DNA from: Carallia brachiata
Lineage: Eukaryota; Streptophyta; Magnoliopsida; Malpighiales; Rhizophoraceae
NCBI GenBank assembly: GCA_021464245.1
Contig: JADCRB010000040.1
Span: 970,939 to 1,034,938, forward strand
DNA length: 64,000 bases
Direction: 5' to 3'
The position numbers and the translations under genes were made by a program. Positions 1 through 13,100 of this stretch are shown in pieces; the stretch's first letter is position 1, and every line of letters starts with the position of its first letter. The notes beneath the pieces were generated by a model. That model was not told the DNA's origin. It worked only from the letters and a program-made list of their open reading frames with translations, and did no database searches.

Positions 1-38
1 TGACAAAATTTCTTGAGAATTTTCTCTATATAATGCTC

Positions 39-455
39 TCATGAGAGAAACATGCCATTATGTGTTCTTGTAATCTTCACCTTTAAAATATGATTTGCTT
101 CTCCTAAATCCTTTATCTCAAAATGTGATGCGAGTAATGCTTTTGTATTGGTTATTACCTCTAAAATGGAACTAAAGATGAGCATATCATAAACATACAA
201 GCATATAATAACACAAGTATCATTATCAATTTTTGTATGAACACATTTATCAACACTAATAATAAAGAAACTGTTGGTGATCAGAACACTATCAAACTTT
301 TCATGCCATAGTTTTGGTGCCTGTTTCAATTTATATAGAGTTTTAATAAGTTTACATATCTTTTCCTTTTGGCTAAGAGCTTCACAACTTTTTGGTTGTA
401 TCATGTAAATTTCTTCATTAAGGTCATCATATAAAAATGCAGTTTTTATATCCAT
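39..455 (-). pseudogene. Copia reverse transcriptase fragment (RVT_2)
   Basis: The 138-codon open stretch matches the core of copia reverse transcriptases: MDIKTAFL near its start, then LYKLKQAPKLWHEKFD and the palm segment CLYVYDMLIFSS, followed by FEIKDLGEANHILKVKI. In active enzymes the palm motif is YVDD; here the first aspartate is a tyrosine (YVYD), which removes a metal ligand. LYDDL also replaces the usual LNGDL. The reading continues in the same element toward position 1. This is an inactive relic, not a host gene. Confidence 0.88.
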
Positions 456-1543
456 TTGACGAACAAAAAACTAATAAACAAATACCAATATAATCAAAAC
501 TTTAATAGATGCAATTCTAGCAATAGAAGCGAATTTGTCAAAATAATCAATATTTTTTCTTTTGGGTATACCTTTTTACTATAAGTCTAACCTGATGTTT
601 GTCAATAGATCCATATGGTCTGTTTTTCTTTTTCAAGATCAATTTGCAGTTTATAGGTTTAGCACCAGTACGTAAATCCATCAGTTCTCATATTCCACTC
701 TGTCTTAAAGAGTCTATCTCAGTTTGTATGACTTCTACCCATAAACTGGTATCACTCGAACATACTACTTTAGAATACGTCAAAAGATCATCATTTGCGA
801 CAAATGTGACAAAATCATCTCCAAAGGTCTTTTCTGTCTTTTGTCTCTTACTCTTTCTCAATTCTAGTCTGGAATGTGTATTGGAGGATTCTCTCTATTG
901 TAAGGGTAGGCTCAACCTATGCTAATTCCTTCATTAAAGAAAATATATTCTGAAAAAACTCTGCATTTTTTTTACAATAGTGTTAGCATCAAGAACATCA
1001 CTTTTAATAACAAGAAAACGATAAGCAAAGTATAATATGCACAAAATTATAAACATGCAATTTGAGGTTTTTGAGCTTAATTTCCTCTTTTTAAGTTGAG
1101 GCAAAAAAAAAAACCTTAGGAAGACAGCTCTTCACTTTCAAATAACTCAAATTAGGAGAGTAACCCTTCTACAGTTTAGATGGTGTCTTACTAGTTTTCT
1201 TATATAGAATCCTGTTCTGCAAATAACAGATAAAAAGTATTGCCTCTCCCCATAAATTATTAAGAGTACTAGAGCCAATTAAAATAACATTCATTATCTT
1301 TTTTAAAGTTTTATTTTTCCTCTCTGCCACCCCATTAGACTCTGGTCAGTAAGGAGGAGTGACCTTATGAACAATTTCCTCTCTCTCATAGAAATCTAAC
1401 AATTGTTATAAACTATACTCTCATCCTCTGTCTGATCTAAGTTTCTTAATCTTCTTACCTAACTGGTATTCTACTTCACTCTTATACTTTATAAACACTT
1501 TACATACTTCATCTTTTTCTCTCAATAAAAAAGAAATAATCAT

Positions 1544-1858
1544 CTAAAAAGTCACATAAAACTGTTTGCTACCTCTAGTCATTATACTTTTTAAATCTCT
1601 CAAATTAAAGTGCACTAAATTGAGTAATTCTATTTCTCGTTGTACTGTTTTACAACTCTTTTTAGCTAACTTGACCTCTACACAAATCTCACACTTACTC
1701 ACTTCACCGTGTAAACTTTTAATTAAGTCAACTTGTTTTATCTTCTGAATATAAGGGTCACTTGTATGTCCTAATCTAGCATGTGATAAACAGTAAAATT
1801 CAACAATATATGTAGAAGAGGTAGATGCATTTTCTATTATTGATAACATCAAGCACAT
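1544..1858 (-). pseudogene. Copia GAG-pre-integrase / integrase zinc-binding fragment
   Basis: The minus-strand open stretch carries ARLGHTSDPYIQKI, then KCEICVEVKLAKKSCKTV and LNLVHFNLRDLKS. This is the copia integrase N-terminus: the conserved histidine, the CxxC pair (CEIC) and the entry into the core whose first catalytic aspartate normally follows VHSD/VHTD. Here that position reads VHFN, so the catalytic Asp is not preserved. Stops and frame changes flank it. Confidence 0.75.
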
Positions 1859-2262
1859 TCAAAATAAAAAGTCATTGGTTATAATAGCCCTTTCACACAA
1901 ACACATCGTTTTTTGTCATGACAACTTTGTCAGACTAAAAAAGGATCTTAACTCTAACCTTTTCCTAATAGAGACATAGACAGTAGATTGATACGAATAT
2001 TTGAAACATGAAGCACATCATTCAAAGACAGCACTTTTTTTTTAAGTGAGCTTTATAAGGACTTTCCCTTTACCCAATACAGGTGCTATGCTTAAATCTC
2101 CCATGAAGACATTTTTTTCTACATCCCCTACTAGTGTGTAGGAGGTAAATGCACTTTTGTCCCCAGAAATGTGTCTTGTTGCACCAGAATCTATTGCCTA
2201 CTTTGTCGAGTTGATGACAACTTTAGCTTGGGAAATGACAGTAACAATAACATCTGTTTCCA

Positions 2263-3222
2263 CTAAATTAACATTTGTTTTGGCATGAATGTCATTCCCT
2301 TTTTTGAATATGCACTAAGGGGCAAGACGTCTTGGTTTTCCACACACATAGCAAATACCTTTCTTTTTGAAGGTTGGATTACTAGTCTTGAGCTTTTCAT
2401 ACCTTTGGGACTTATTATCATACCTCTTTTTGCTGTGATGGTGAGAATGGCTGTGATGGCTTCTTCATCGTTTCTCACCTTTCTTGTGTTGCACAATATG
2501 TGCCTTTGACACCATTTCCTTAGCCTTTGTTTCTTTTGATCGAGTTCCATTTTTGTCCTTGATCAAGATATGAGCGATGACATCTTCTAATGACATGTGC
2601 TTCCTCTTGTGCTTAAGTTGCTATTTGTAATCAATGTGGAAGCATTTTAATCAGACATCCAACTACATATTCATCTCACAGCTTGATATTCTCGTTCTTT
2701 AGGCCATCCAGTAGCTTACGGTACTCATTGATTTGATCCTGAATACTCCTTTCATCAAACATTTGAAAATGTAAATGGTTAGCAACAGTGAACTTCTATG
2801 TACCAGCATCCTCGACCATATATTTTTTTGTTCATTTTCTCTTATATTTTCTTTGCTTCCTTCGAAGAACGGTAAACATCAAATAGATCATTAGATAATG
2901 TGCTTAAAATGGTGTGACGATAGACTTTATTGGCTTGTTCCCAAGTAGGAAGTGTACTCTCATGATTCTTAGAATCTAGTTCTAGTTTAGGCTTAGTAAG
3001 AGCAAATGCAATTCTTAAAACATCTAAAGTTGAAAAAACACATTCTTGTTAATGGTTAAAGTGTGAACTAGTGAAAGTTTCCATCTTGGAAGTGTTTGGC
3101 AAAAACTTTGAAACAAGAGGAATTGACTGAGTTTGTGTAGGAACGGTAACATGAATAGATTGATTTGTTGTAGCAGCAGATGAATTTGTTACAAAAACAA
3201 TTTGGTTGCTATTTGCATCCAT
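2263..3222 (-). pseudogene. Copia gag fragments
   Basis: A gag start is visible at 3222 on the minus strand (MDANSNQIVF, then a Thr/Ser/Gln-rich stretch). It is followed after frame changes by a basic region at 2550-2263 containing CVENQDVLPLSAYSKK, probably the degenerate zinc-knuckle part. The reading is interrupted several times. Assignment to gag rests mainly on position between the LTR and the integrase fragment; the protein itself is poorly conserved. Confidence 0.55.
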
Positions 3223-3360
3223 TATAGCAAAACAAAAAAAGTTGTTAAGATTATTAGAAATAATAAAATAAAACAACAGTGAATGGATGCAAATAAAAAC
3301 AAATAGGATATGAAATGTCTAAGACATGTTAAACACTATCCTTAAAGATAGTTTTCACCC

Positions 3361-3672
3361 TGTTATCAAATCAACACGGTGCAGCAGGTTGTAGCAGTTA
3401 TCTTCTCCAAATACAATAGATATTCCCATTAATGTGCATTACGAACAGTGAGGTGACAAAAACAACTAAAATCTGACTAACCCAGCAATTTTCAACAAGA
3501 AATATTAGAGAGAAGGTAAAGAGAATGATAATCTACATACATGGGAAAAGAAGTAGAGGTCATGATATATTACTTCAGGTTTTATGTCTCATAAAGACTT
3601 ATGATCATAATGAATAGATATTAATGGGTATAATGGTAGAGGTTGAATGCTGTAACTGCTAGTTCTCTAACA
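3361..3672 (-). repeat. 5' LTR of the minus-strand copia element
   Basis: On the element strand the segment starts TGTTAGAGAACTAGC and ends TTTGATAACA, so it has TG...CA ends, and it lies directly upstream of gag. Its length of 312 bp is normal for copia. The partner LTR is outside the window, so the borders are not confirmed by an internal pair. Confidence 0.6.
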
Positions 3673-5446
3673 GTAAAAAAAAAAAGCTAGTTAATACTGA
3701 CTAATTTGACCGAAAATCTGCATTGTCTTAAAATTTAAGCTCAGTAGTAGACCAGCCGCCCACTACGTAGAGTCGTGTGAGCCCGCTCGTATCGGACCTA
3801 AGTTTGGGTTACGCGAAACCTTTTATGTGTCTTTTATTTTATGAAATATAAATAATATTTTGGTTTATAAACAAAATTTTCTTTGTTATGTGAGATTCTA
3901 ACCTCTTAAATATATTCTTATTAAGTAAAATTTAACTTTTATGTCTTACATAAAATTCTAACCTTTTAAAAGATACTCTTATTTTCTACCAAGAAGTTGA
4001 GATTTCAACAAGTTGACCTACCCAGATTTGCCACAAAACTCGTCTAGGCAATTTTTTATAACTCTCATCTGCTTAATGCTAGCTTCTGCAAATAACACTA
4101 TATTATCCGCTAAAATTAGGTTTGACAAGCCAGGTACTTATTGAGTCAAATGGGTTAGTTTCTGTCTTCTTTAAAACACTTCCCGCTTAATCAAATGCGA
4201 CAAGCAAATTATGTATAAACACAAAACATATATAATGACAAGGGATCTCTTTGCCTAACACCTAAACAATAAATTTTTTATCACTTTGATATTCCGCAGG
4301 ATTTGATTGAGTGGAGGTAAGTTCGGTTAGAGCTTGCGCTGTCGCGACATCATTGTAGCCAGATTAATGAAGAGAAAACCTATTTTCTTATCAAAAGGTT
4401 CGAAAAGCATTAATAGAGTAAAATTTTGAATGTAAGAATGTGTCTTTAAATAATATTATTTCATATTCTAATGTAAAGACAAAGAACAAAAACATTAATA
4501 TAATCCAATAAAATACATTTACCTTTGCACCAATTTACACAATTTTCTTTTATCCAATAAAATGCATGTAGTTTTTCACCCAGTTACACAATTTTCTTTT
4601 CCTAAATAGTAAATATGGTTTGATCATAAACAAAGAAAAAAAATTACTTTTATCTTAAACAGGAAAAGAAAGGGGAAAAAACAAAAAAAAAAAGTTAACA
4701 ACTTTGTTTTTCTTTAAAATTTCTTTTACCTATATGCTGAGATTTGAATAATATTTTTAGAAGTGAAATTGTAAAAGGTAATGCAACTACAGAATGCGAT
4801 AGATATACAGTAATTTAAATCGTTATATTATAAGATATATATTGAATTTAAAAAACGATAGGATGTCGTCAGATTAATTACGTGTCTCTTACATATTTCA
4901 CTAAACGTGTACATATAATTTTGCTATTTGTAAAATAAAATTATAAATAACATGTCATCAAATTAAATCTTTAAATTCAATCCTAAGCAGCTATCCTAGT
5001 GGAAATATCAAAATAAAAACACAAAACATATATTTAGAGTTGCCTCCATTTACACAAAGTCCTTTTCCTTAAACCAAAGATGGCAAATCGAGTTTTATGA
5101 TTAAAAAAAAAAAAGATACAATTAAGTTCGTCAACAGGAAAAGAAAGAAAAGAACGGGGGCAAAAAAATAAAAGTGGATTGCCATACTGGATGTCTAAAT
5201 AACATCTATACAGCTTTAGCCAAAAAAAAATATATATAAAAAACTGTGATTCATGCACAAGAAAAGGAAACAAAAATATATCAATACCATTCCATATTAT
5301 TTTTAGGTTATTAATTATATTTTTTATTTTATGATAAAAATAAAATTATATTTTTATTAATATATTTTAATTTATATTTTTTATAATAATTACATAAAAT
5401 ACATTAATTATTATAATATCTTTTTATTATTAATTATTGATAAAAA
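3673..5446. other. AT-rich intergenic DNA
   Basis: I see no gene here. The stretch is AT-rich with short A-runs. Two similar purine-rich segments (about 4640-4700 and 5100-5180, both with CAGGAAAAGAAAG) suggest an old local duplication. The last few hundred bases should hold the promoter of the rps14 gene, but I could not fix a TATA box. Confidence 0.5.
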
Positions 5447-5459
5447 TAATGACATCACA

Positions 5460-5640
5460 CGTTAAAAGCCCTATTTTCCGATCTTCCTGTGTGAAATTCT
5501 ACGCACTCTCTCTGTCTCTCTCTTTCTCCACACCGCTTCTGTTCTTCGCTGTCCGTCTGAACAGCCTTAGCATCTCCCTGTTTCCGGCTAGGTCTCCACC
5601 GCCGTTTACGATTCTACGGCTCTCTGCAATTCTTCTTGGA
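5460..5640 (+). other. RPS14: Likely 5' UTR exon of the rps14 gene
   Basis: A pyrimidine-rich, less AT-rich stretch ends in a clear donor (TTGGAG then GTAAAA at 5641). The next good acceptor, TTTTCATATGCAG, ends at 6403, nine bases before the S14 start codon. Splicing would put this exon out of frame with S14, so it is read as untranslated leader. The exact transcription start is not visible. Inference from splice signals only. Confidence 0.55.
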
Positions 5641-6412
5641 GGTAAAACCCTCAACCAACTCTCTCTCTCTCTGTTTGTATAGATTTGTGTGGCAAATGTC
5701 GTTTGCTAAGCAATGAAATTCTGAGCTGTTAAACACTAAGAGGCAAAAGGGTTTCCAATATCAGAGTTAATTTCCTCTTCTACCTTTCTGAATCTCAATC
5801 CTATTCCTATCTCGAAGGAATCGACAAAGTTTCTCTGTTTTCTCTTATTTTGTTTTTCTAGTCTCCAATATACTGACATTGTATTATCAATTTGGGTCCC
5901 TATTGAATGTGAGGAAGTTTTGTATAAATTTCAATTTGATTTATAGAATGGGATGTGATGTCAGGAAGTGAAACAAAATACCCCCTTTTTTTTTTTCTGA
6001 AATGGGATTGGGCAGTTGATCCCAAACCAATTTTTTTATACATCATGCTGAAAAATAGTTAAACCCAGTATCTAAAATGGAGAATTTGTTAACAGTTATG
6101 AAGTTTGGGAGCTCCAAATTTTTCAAATTTTCATTCACTTTTGTGCCAATTAAAAACAATGAAGCAGAAGCCTCTCGACTTGGGCGCTCTTAAATGGAAT
6201 AGTCGAGCTCATTATACCTCCTCAAAATCTTTATTTTTGATCCAATTTCCTGCAATTTCATTGGCAATTTTACATCCGGAAGAACAATTTGAGATTTGGT
6301 GGGACGAGAATTGTGACGGGAGTGACAAAGGTCTTCTTCACTGAAAACTGATAATCTCATTGCCTTGTTGTGTTGCTGATTTTTGGTTGATTTTCATATG
6401 CAGGAAAGAAAG

Positions 6413-6748
6413 ATGACTTCGTTTCTTCAGAAGCTGACTGCCATTAACACAGAGAATCGTTGTATAAGGGATAACCATCGTCGGATTCTTGCTGAAAAAC
6501 ATGAGTTGAGACGGAAACTCTACAAGTCCCTCGTCAGAGATCCCACTCTTCCAACTGAGATGCGTGAGAATGCTTTTAAAAAGCTCTCAAAGCTGCCAAG
6601 AAATAGTTCTTTCACACGGGTCAGAAACCGTTGTGTGTTCACTGGTCGAGCTCGCGGTGTGTATGAGGCTTTCCGGATGTCTCGCATTGTTTTCCGTACT
6701 TTGGCATCTAATGGAATGTTGAATGGTATAAAGAAAGCATCTTGGTAA
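6413..6748 (+). CDS. RPS14: Mitochondrial small-subunit ribosomal protein S14, nuclear copy
   Basis: This 111-residue protein is the S14 (uS14) protein of the small subunit of mitochondrial ribosomes. Residues about 17-111 align along their full length with plant mitochondrial S14: HELRRKLYKSLVRDPTLP, KLSKLPRNSSFTRVRNRC and a C-terminus GIKKASW, where mitochondrial copies end GIKKSSW. The first 15 or so residues (MTSFLQKLTAINTEN) are not part of mitochondrion-encoded S14 and may serve as a short import signal. The coding region is in one exon; the intron lies in the leader just before the ATG. Codon use and intron show a nuclear gene, fitting the known repeated transfer of rps14 from mitochondrion to nucleus in flowering plants. 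The frame is intact. Confidence 0.9.
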   Translation: MTSFLQKLTAINTENRCIRDNHRRILAEKHELRRKLYKSLVRDPTLPTEMRENAFKKLSKLPRNSSFTRVRNRCVFTGRARGVYEAFRMSRIVFRTLASNGMLNGIKKASW

Positions 6749-9700
6749 TCATATAGGTGGAGCTCTGGCTACTCTCTGCAGCAGGTGCACAAGCAAGGAT
6801 CTAATATACCTCTGGCGTTGTCCATGTTGTTTAAGTTCTGGAGATTTCCAATAATGGTCTCATCCTTTTCTATTTAAAGTACTGTCAATGTCCATGGATT
6901 TTGGAAAAGTTTGTGCCCAAGATTACTTCGTTTTTCTAATGAAATTGTATTTTGTTCCTGATTTTTTGCTTGACCTGTGGCCATTTTGTTGCTTCAAGCA
7001 TCATGGTAAGAACTGTTAGGAATTTTTATCTGGGCCACTGCAAATGGGATCGAATGATGTATTATGCTGCCTCATGGTAGGTTGCAGACCCACTTCTCAT
7101 TTTATGCTACGTGTTCGTTCTTCTGCTGCTGCTGATAATATCTAGCTTTGCCACAAACCATTCATCTAAATATGAGATTGCTTTTTGATTAATATAGTAT
7201 CATCGTATTATAGCCAAATGTCAGAGATTTGATCGTTTACTTACATTTTATTCAATAATTGGTGTTATAATTTTTATTAATTTTCTTTTGTAGCTTATTA
7301 TTTAGTTATTATCATTAAGAGGAATCACTTTGGGCCCAATTTAGGGATTAAATATCTTTTTTTATTTATTTTCTCATCATTAAGGTGTGTTTAACAAACA
7401 GATTGAATAGTATGTTATAAGACAATATAAGTTAATATAGTATAGGATAGACTAAATTATTAGTGTATACTGTTTTTGGATATTATCAAATAATACATAA
7501 TAGTTATTTTATTCCATATTTGAATGATATCAATAGAATATCGTATATAAAAAATGACTTTTTTATCTTTAAAAATAATTAATTTACATTTACAATTAAT
7601 TTTAACTATTTTTAGTAAAAATAACTTAAATTATGTAATAAATTTAATATTATTTTGCATGTCTCATACATTATACCGCATATAAATTCTTAATTTTATA
7701 AAAAAATATTTTTTAAAAATTGGACATAAAATTTTTTTATACAAATAAATTTTAAGATATTAAATTCTTATTTTTTAAAAATTATTTTTATTAGATATAA
7801 GAAAAAAAAAACAGAATTTTGCCCTCCATATTTCCATTATTTTGATTTTTATTTTCTCCTTTTTGTTTTTCCAGAATCTACCATTTAGTTATTTTTGTAG
7901 TTGAATTTTCCTCATTTCCGTTAAGTTGCCGTTATCTTTACACACACATTACCTCGCCATTGCCACATTAGTAATGTCAAGAGGGCGTATTAAAGTATAT
8001 AATGTCTGACATTGATATGATAATAAATAAATTTATAATATGACTTATATTATTTTGAATTTTCATACTTTCATTTAAAATTTTGGTAGACTTTTACACC
8101 TATATTCATTATTTGACAAATTTAATAGTTGTTTGCAATGTTTTTTTGATATTTTAATATAATAATTAAATTTCAACCATACATATGATTTGTTCAATTT
8201 AATTTGATCTAACATATATTACAATTTACTCAATTTATATTAACAATTATTTACACACATTTAAAACTCATACAACACCAATACTCTTAAAGGAAAATAA
8301 AAAACAAAATAATTTCTAAAAAGAAAAGCAAAAAATATTTCTAAATTCTTCTTTTTATTTTCTTAAAGAAAAAAAAGAAAAAAATATTTTTCAAATTTTC
8401 TTTTTTCTTCAAAAAGAAATATACTATAATATTAGTCTCCTTTTGTTTTCTTATATATAAAGAAAACAAAATTACTCTCAAATCTTATTTTTGTTTGTTT
8501 TAAAAAGAAAACGTACTCACAATTTGATCTTTGTTGATTTTTTAAGAAAATTCAAATAAAAATGCATTTTTCAATAACTATTATAAAGTCGTGTATGGAC
8601 AGTTCTAATATTGATTAATAGTAATACAGTAGAATGTTTCCGTCTTCGGATTGTCTTCTTCGGCCTTGTCGTTTATTAGCTAGGAGTTGGTATTCCGGTG
8701 ACCCTTGGTACGTGCAGACTTGTATTTAGCAAAGTTTTCATGTAATTAAGACAAAATTCTTATTAGTCATTTCAGTATTAATAGAGCTAATGGTCTTGAT
8801 TATAGCTAATTATGCCAACCCAGGTACAGTAATATATGAAGAACAATTAATCTATTATCCTTTCATTTGTCAGAGCTCTCAATTCATCTTCACTGTACAA
8901 ATTCCAAGCGTGACGTTAAAATTCAGCATCTTTGTTGGCCTCAAATTTGGGAAATAAATGGAAAGTGGCTGAACAATGTCTTCACGTCCGTTCACAAAAC
9001 GTTTCTACCAACAATCAATTAGTAACCCCTATACTATTCGAGTAATATAATTAACAAAAATATAACGGAGGCACAAAAAATGGAGGACAATATGATACAC
9101 CCACTTCACTAACAATAATGACACGTGGAGGAGGGTGAGAAGGGATGTGGAGATAATAGAGTTACTTCTTGCGCAGATTATTCACAAGTCTGTTATATAT
9201 TAGTTTTAATTGTAAATTTTTAAATTTTTATAATTTTTTTTTTTTTATTTATGATATATAATACAACTAAATTGGTGTGTAACAAATATATAAAAAGTGT
9301 GCAAATAAGATAATTGTGTTTTTTTTTTTACGTCCATAAATTTGCCTGTATCATAATATTATTTGTAATTTTTAAGTTTTTCATACACAATAATTAATAA
9401 TTATAATTAAATAAAGTAAGTGTCTGTTGTGGCTCGATATTAAAGTTTGATTTTTTTTTTTGGGTGTTTAAAGTTTTATATTTAATAGACGGTGAATGGT
9501 AACATTAATCAACTAAAGGTAGGTTGATCAATATATATATATATATACGAAATAATACATGCTGGATATAGCTCATTCTGATCTCTGTCTTGGCGACATT
9601 TTGAATCAAGGCCACGAATTCCGTAGTGAATATCCTTGATATTATTTGAAATATACAGATCGGAATATTCAACAATTAATATTAAAATCCATTTTCACCA

Positions 9701-10151
9701 TATGAAACAAAAACAAACCCAAAAAAATTGAAGTATTTTAGTTGAAATTTCAAAGTCGCTTTTTTGGTGGGGGGGGGGGGGGGGCGCTCATTTCTAATTT
9801 GAAGTAATAGCCTCATGTGTCCTAATTAGTGGTACAAACGAAAGTGCTTAATCAAAATTTGATAATAAATATCACAACTTTTTAAAAGAGACTCTCTGAC
9901 CGAAACCAATTAACGTAACACATTACAGTTACTAATCGACAAAAAAAATAAGCCATGATCAGATTCTCCGGCCCAAACTATCTACCATGATACTGTCATT
10001 TCTTTGTTCAAACCAATACTCTGCTCATTAAAACAAACAGCTCAATGCCATGCAAATTAAGAAGCATAAAAGCCCGGGGACGCAGTAAATATCCGAAAAA
10101 TTTGTAATTAAACATAAAAAAAAACATCTTCAGCTTCAAACCCATTAAGCC
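6749..10151. other. Intergenic DNA, no gene seen
   Basis: The first 200 bases are the probable 3' UTR of rps14. The rest is AT-rich with A- and T-runs, an (AT)n tract near 9530-9547 and a 16-base G run at 9769-9784. I see no open frame with recognisable protein content on either strand. Confidence 0.5.
9769..9784. repeat. Poly-G tract (16 G)
   Basis: An uninterrupted run of 16 G is unusual in this AT-rich setting. A similar run of 14 G sits at 60393-60406. Confidence 0.9.
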
Positions 10152-13100
10152 ATGAAATCAAGTGCTCATCAATGGCTGAGTCTTTCAGGCATCATATGGC
10201 TTCAGTCAGTGAGTGGCACCAACACAGTTTTTCTGCTTACTCCTCCCAACTCAAGCAGCTCCTCTCTTTATCTCAGCTTCAACTCAGCATCCTCGCTTTT
10301 GCCTCGGACGCAGGAAAGCTTTTCGGATTTGTTCCGGGGTTTGCTGTTTCGTACCTCTCTTGACCGGTGGTCCTCTTGATTGGTTCAATTCTGAATTTGA
10401 TAGGCTATGGGGTGCAGTATCTTTTTCTTACAGGTCACGCATTTTCCTCCCTTTCCTACTGGCAAATCTTCTTTCTCACAGTCCTGGCAGGCAACAGCAT
10501 TTCCTGGATCAACACAGTTTGCAATGTTGCCACTGCCCACAACTTCCCTTCTGATCATCAAGTCGCTGTGGGATTGACTACAAGTTACCAAGTGCTTAGT
10601 GCTAAAATCTACACAGTATTTGTCAATGCTATACATTTTTATTTCCCTGGCAAAACAGCTGCAATCTACCTTCTTCTTAACTCGGTTTCGCCTTTGATTG
10701 CTTGTTTGATGGCTGCCCCCGTTATTATGGAAGCTGGGGTTCAAAATGGCAAGCAATAGCCTGAAAGTTGGGTTTATTCTGATTTTCATAATAACTATTG
10801 GCACTGGCATCTATGCTGTTATCAGCACAGTGGGATCCAACTTAATTGCTCTATCACCATTGAGTAATGCACTAATAATTGTGCTATTCCTATTAGTTCC
10901 CCTTGCAATTCCATTGACAGAGAATATCATAAGGTTATTAGTAAAAAAGGTCTTCAAACAAAGAGATGGCGGTGCACAACATTCCAAGTGATTCAACAGA
11001 TGAGATTGTGTCGAGAGATAGAGAATGGGCTAAAAGAGAGAAATGAAAAAAGCGAAGATCATGGGGTAATAATCAGCATGGAGGATATTGGAGTAAAGTC
11101 AATGCTACAGAGAGTAAATTTCTGGTTACATTTTTTTGTCTACTTCTTTGGAGCAACTTTGGGGTTGGTTTTTTTGAACAATTTGGGACAAATTGCGGAG
11201 TCCAGAGGATGTTTAGGGACTTTGCTGCTTTCTTTGTCATCTTCGTTCTCTTTCTTCGGCCGTGTGATGACAGCTCTTGTGGATTACTGCCTGTCAAGGT
11301 AACAACTAACCTTGTTTCTATTCCCTTCCTGTCTTTCGTTTGTTTGATGCCTAGATATGCGCCTTCATGTTTTTTTTTGGTAAAGAAGCCACCCCATATG
11401 AGAAACCACGGTTTGGAGTCCCTACCAATAGAGTAAAACGTACGCTAATCTTATAGGACCACGACCAGTTGGTGACATTTATTAGACTCGTGGGGTTTGC
11501 TCCCTCATAAGTTTAGTGTAAATAGTTCAATTTATCTTATACAGTGATTCAACACAATTATGTATGATAAATTTATAAGGTACTACTCTTACTTGCCTAT
11601 TTTTTTTGGACCAAAAGAAAAATAGAAATTTTGTTGGCCCTTTTTCAGAGAGTGATGTGGATCAATTTCCAGGCATTTGCATTTGTGTTTCGGTATGGAT
11701 CAGTACCTCAAATGCTTCCGAATGCTGGAATGATGTTGTTTAGTGTGTACGAATGTTGCCGGCATTTGGTAGCAGTTGAAACCACTTCCAATGTGTCTCA
11801 AATTTTTCTAATATTGCTTAACAACAATTTCACTTAAGCAAAAAGATAATATTGAATGATATAAAATCAATTTTACCCAAAAGGTTGTATCTATATATTT
11901 ATACACACTAAATTTGCTAAAAAAAATTTTCTCTCCACTTCACTTTTTGATTCTTTATAAAAAGATCAAACTATTATTCGTCAAATTCTCCCAAAAACAT
12001 GGATCCTAATGCCAATAATTTTTCTACTTATGCTCTCTCTTCATTGATTTAGCTACAATAATCTTTCATCTCTTATAAAACCATGATCTATATCTGACCT
12101 TTTCAGCACAAATCAACGGAAGACACGACCCTAACTTTTTTTATTTTATTATATACTTGAAATATTCCAATAAAAAATTTGAATGATAAGCATATTGATT
12201 TTGTAATTTGGATTGTGGGAGTCTGGATTAAGTTGTCATTATTTTCTGCTTTTATTTTTAATTAGAAACTATATTTTTAATATCAAAATATTGATTAAAT
12301 CTTCAATTAGAAACATTGAGTTATTGTTTAATTTTTTATGTAAAGTTTTGCGGGAAATATATACGAGGGAGTTGAGTAGAAAATTTTGGGTTTTTTCCTA
12401 TACACAAAATATAGAAAATTTTAAACTTAAAGGAACTAAAACTTAGATAAAATTTGCCAAAAAATTGGTATATAAATACACTGTTTTGTAGTTAACTTGA
12501 CCAAAAGTTGAAATTGACGATTTCGTATTCCTTTCTTTCGAGTATACAAAAGACAAAGACCAGCCAATAGCAGGTCAACTGCAGAGCAATTGTAAAAGAG
12601 TGGAGAGTCAAGTTTTCAATAACAAATGTGAGTAGAAGAAAAAATATTATAAAAGATATAAAAGTTTTCGTACACTAAAAAAATACTTTTTCCAAAAAAT
12701 AAAGGCAAGTACAGCAGACCAAAAGTCTTTGCCATTTGCAGATTCAACGGACAGCAGCCTAAGCTGGGAAGACAAAACAGAGTGTATAGGGGCTAATCCG
12801 GGCTATTGGAGACAGGCAGCTACAAGTCACGCAGCACATCCAAAAGTGGTAGAGGATCAGAACCCACCCACAACAGCTTAAGCAGCACATAAACAAGTCC
12901 AAAATCAGAGCTGGAAAAGAAGTGCCTTTTGGAACAACTGAATATGCAAAGGGGCACAAAACAGCCATGCTTCAATATAGCAGCAAGCCAATACGAAGAA
13001 AATAATCTCATAAGAGCAAAATCACAACAAATAAATAATAGTGTTACAGCCAAGCAATGACACCCAAGTGCCTCCTCGCAATTCCTTGTTTCGCGAAACC

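Larger units (their letters stand above)
1..3672 (-). mobile_element. Decayed Ty1/copia retrotransposon, truncated by the window edge
   Basis: Read on the minus strand, the order is LTR (3361-3672), gag start (from 3222), more gag (2550-2263), integrase region (1858-1544) and reverse transcriptase (455-39). Integrase before reverse transcriptase is the Ty1/copia order. The coding parts lie in different frames with many stops between them, so no polyprotein can be made. The RNase H region and the second LTR must lie left of position 1. Just inside the LTR edge I see no match to the usual initiator-Met tRNA primer site; the sequence there begins GGGTGAAAAC on the element strand. Confidence 0.85.

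Noticed and set aside
599..925. 108-codon plus-strand frame
   Set aside because: Opposite strand of the copia integrase/RT spacer; no protein family match.
5437..5682. 81-codon frame as the presequence exon of rps14
   Set aside because: Splicing at GTAAAA (5641) to the acceptor at 6403 puts it out of frame with S14, so it was kept as leader only.
10385..10810. 141-codon minus-strand frame
   Set aside because: Antisense to conserved NFD4-like copy 1 sequence.
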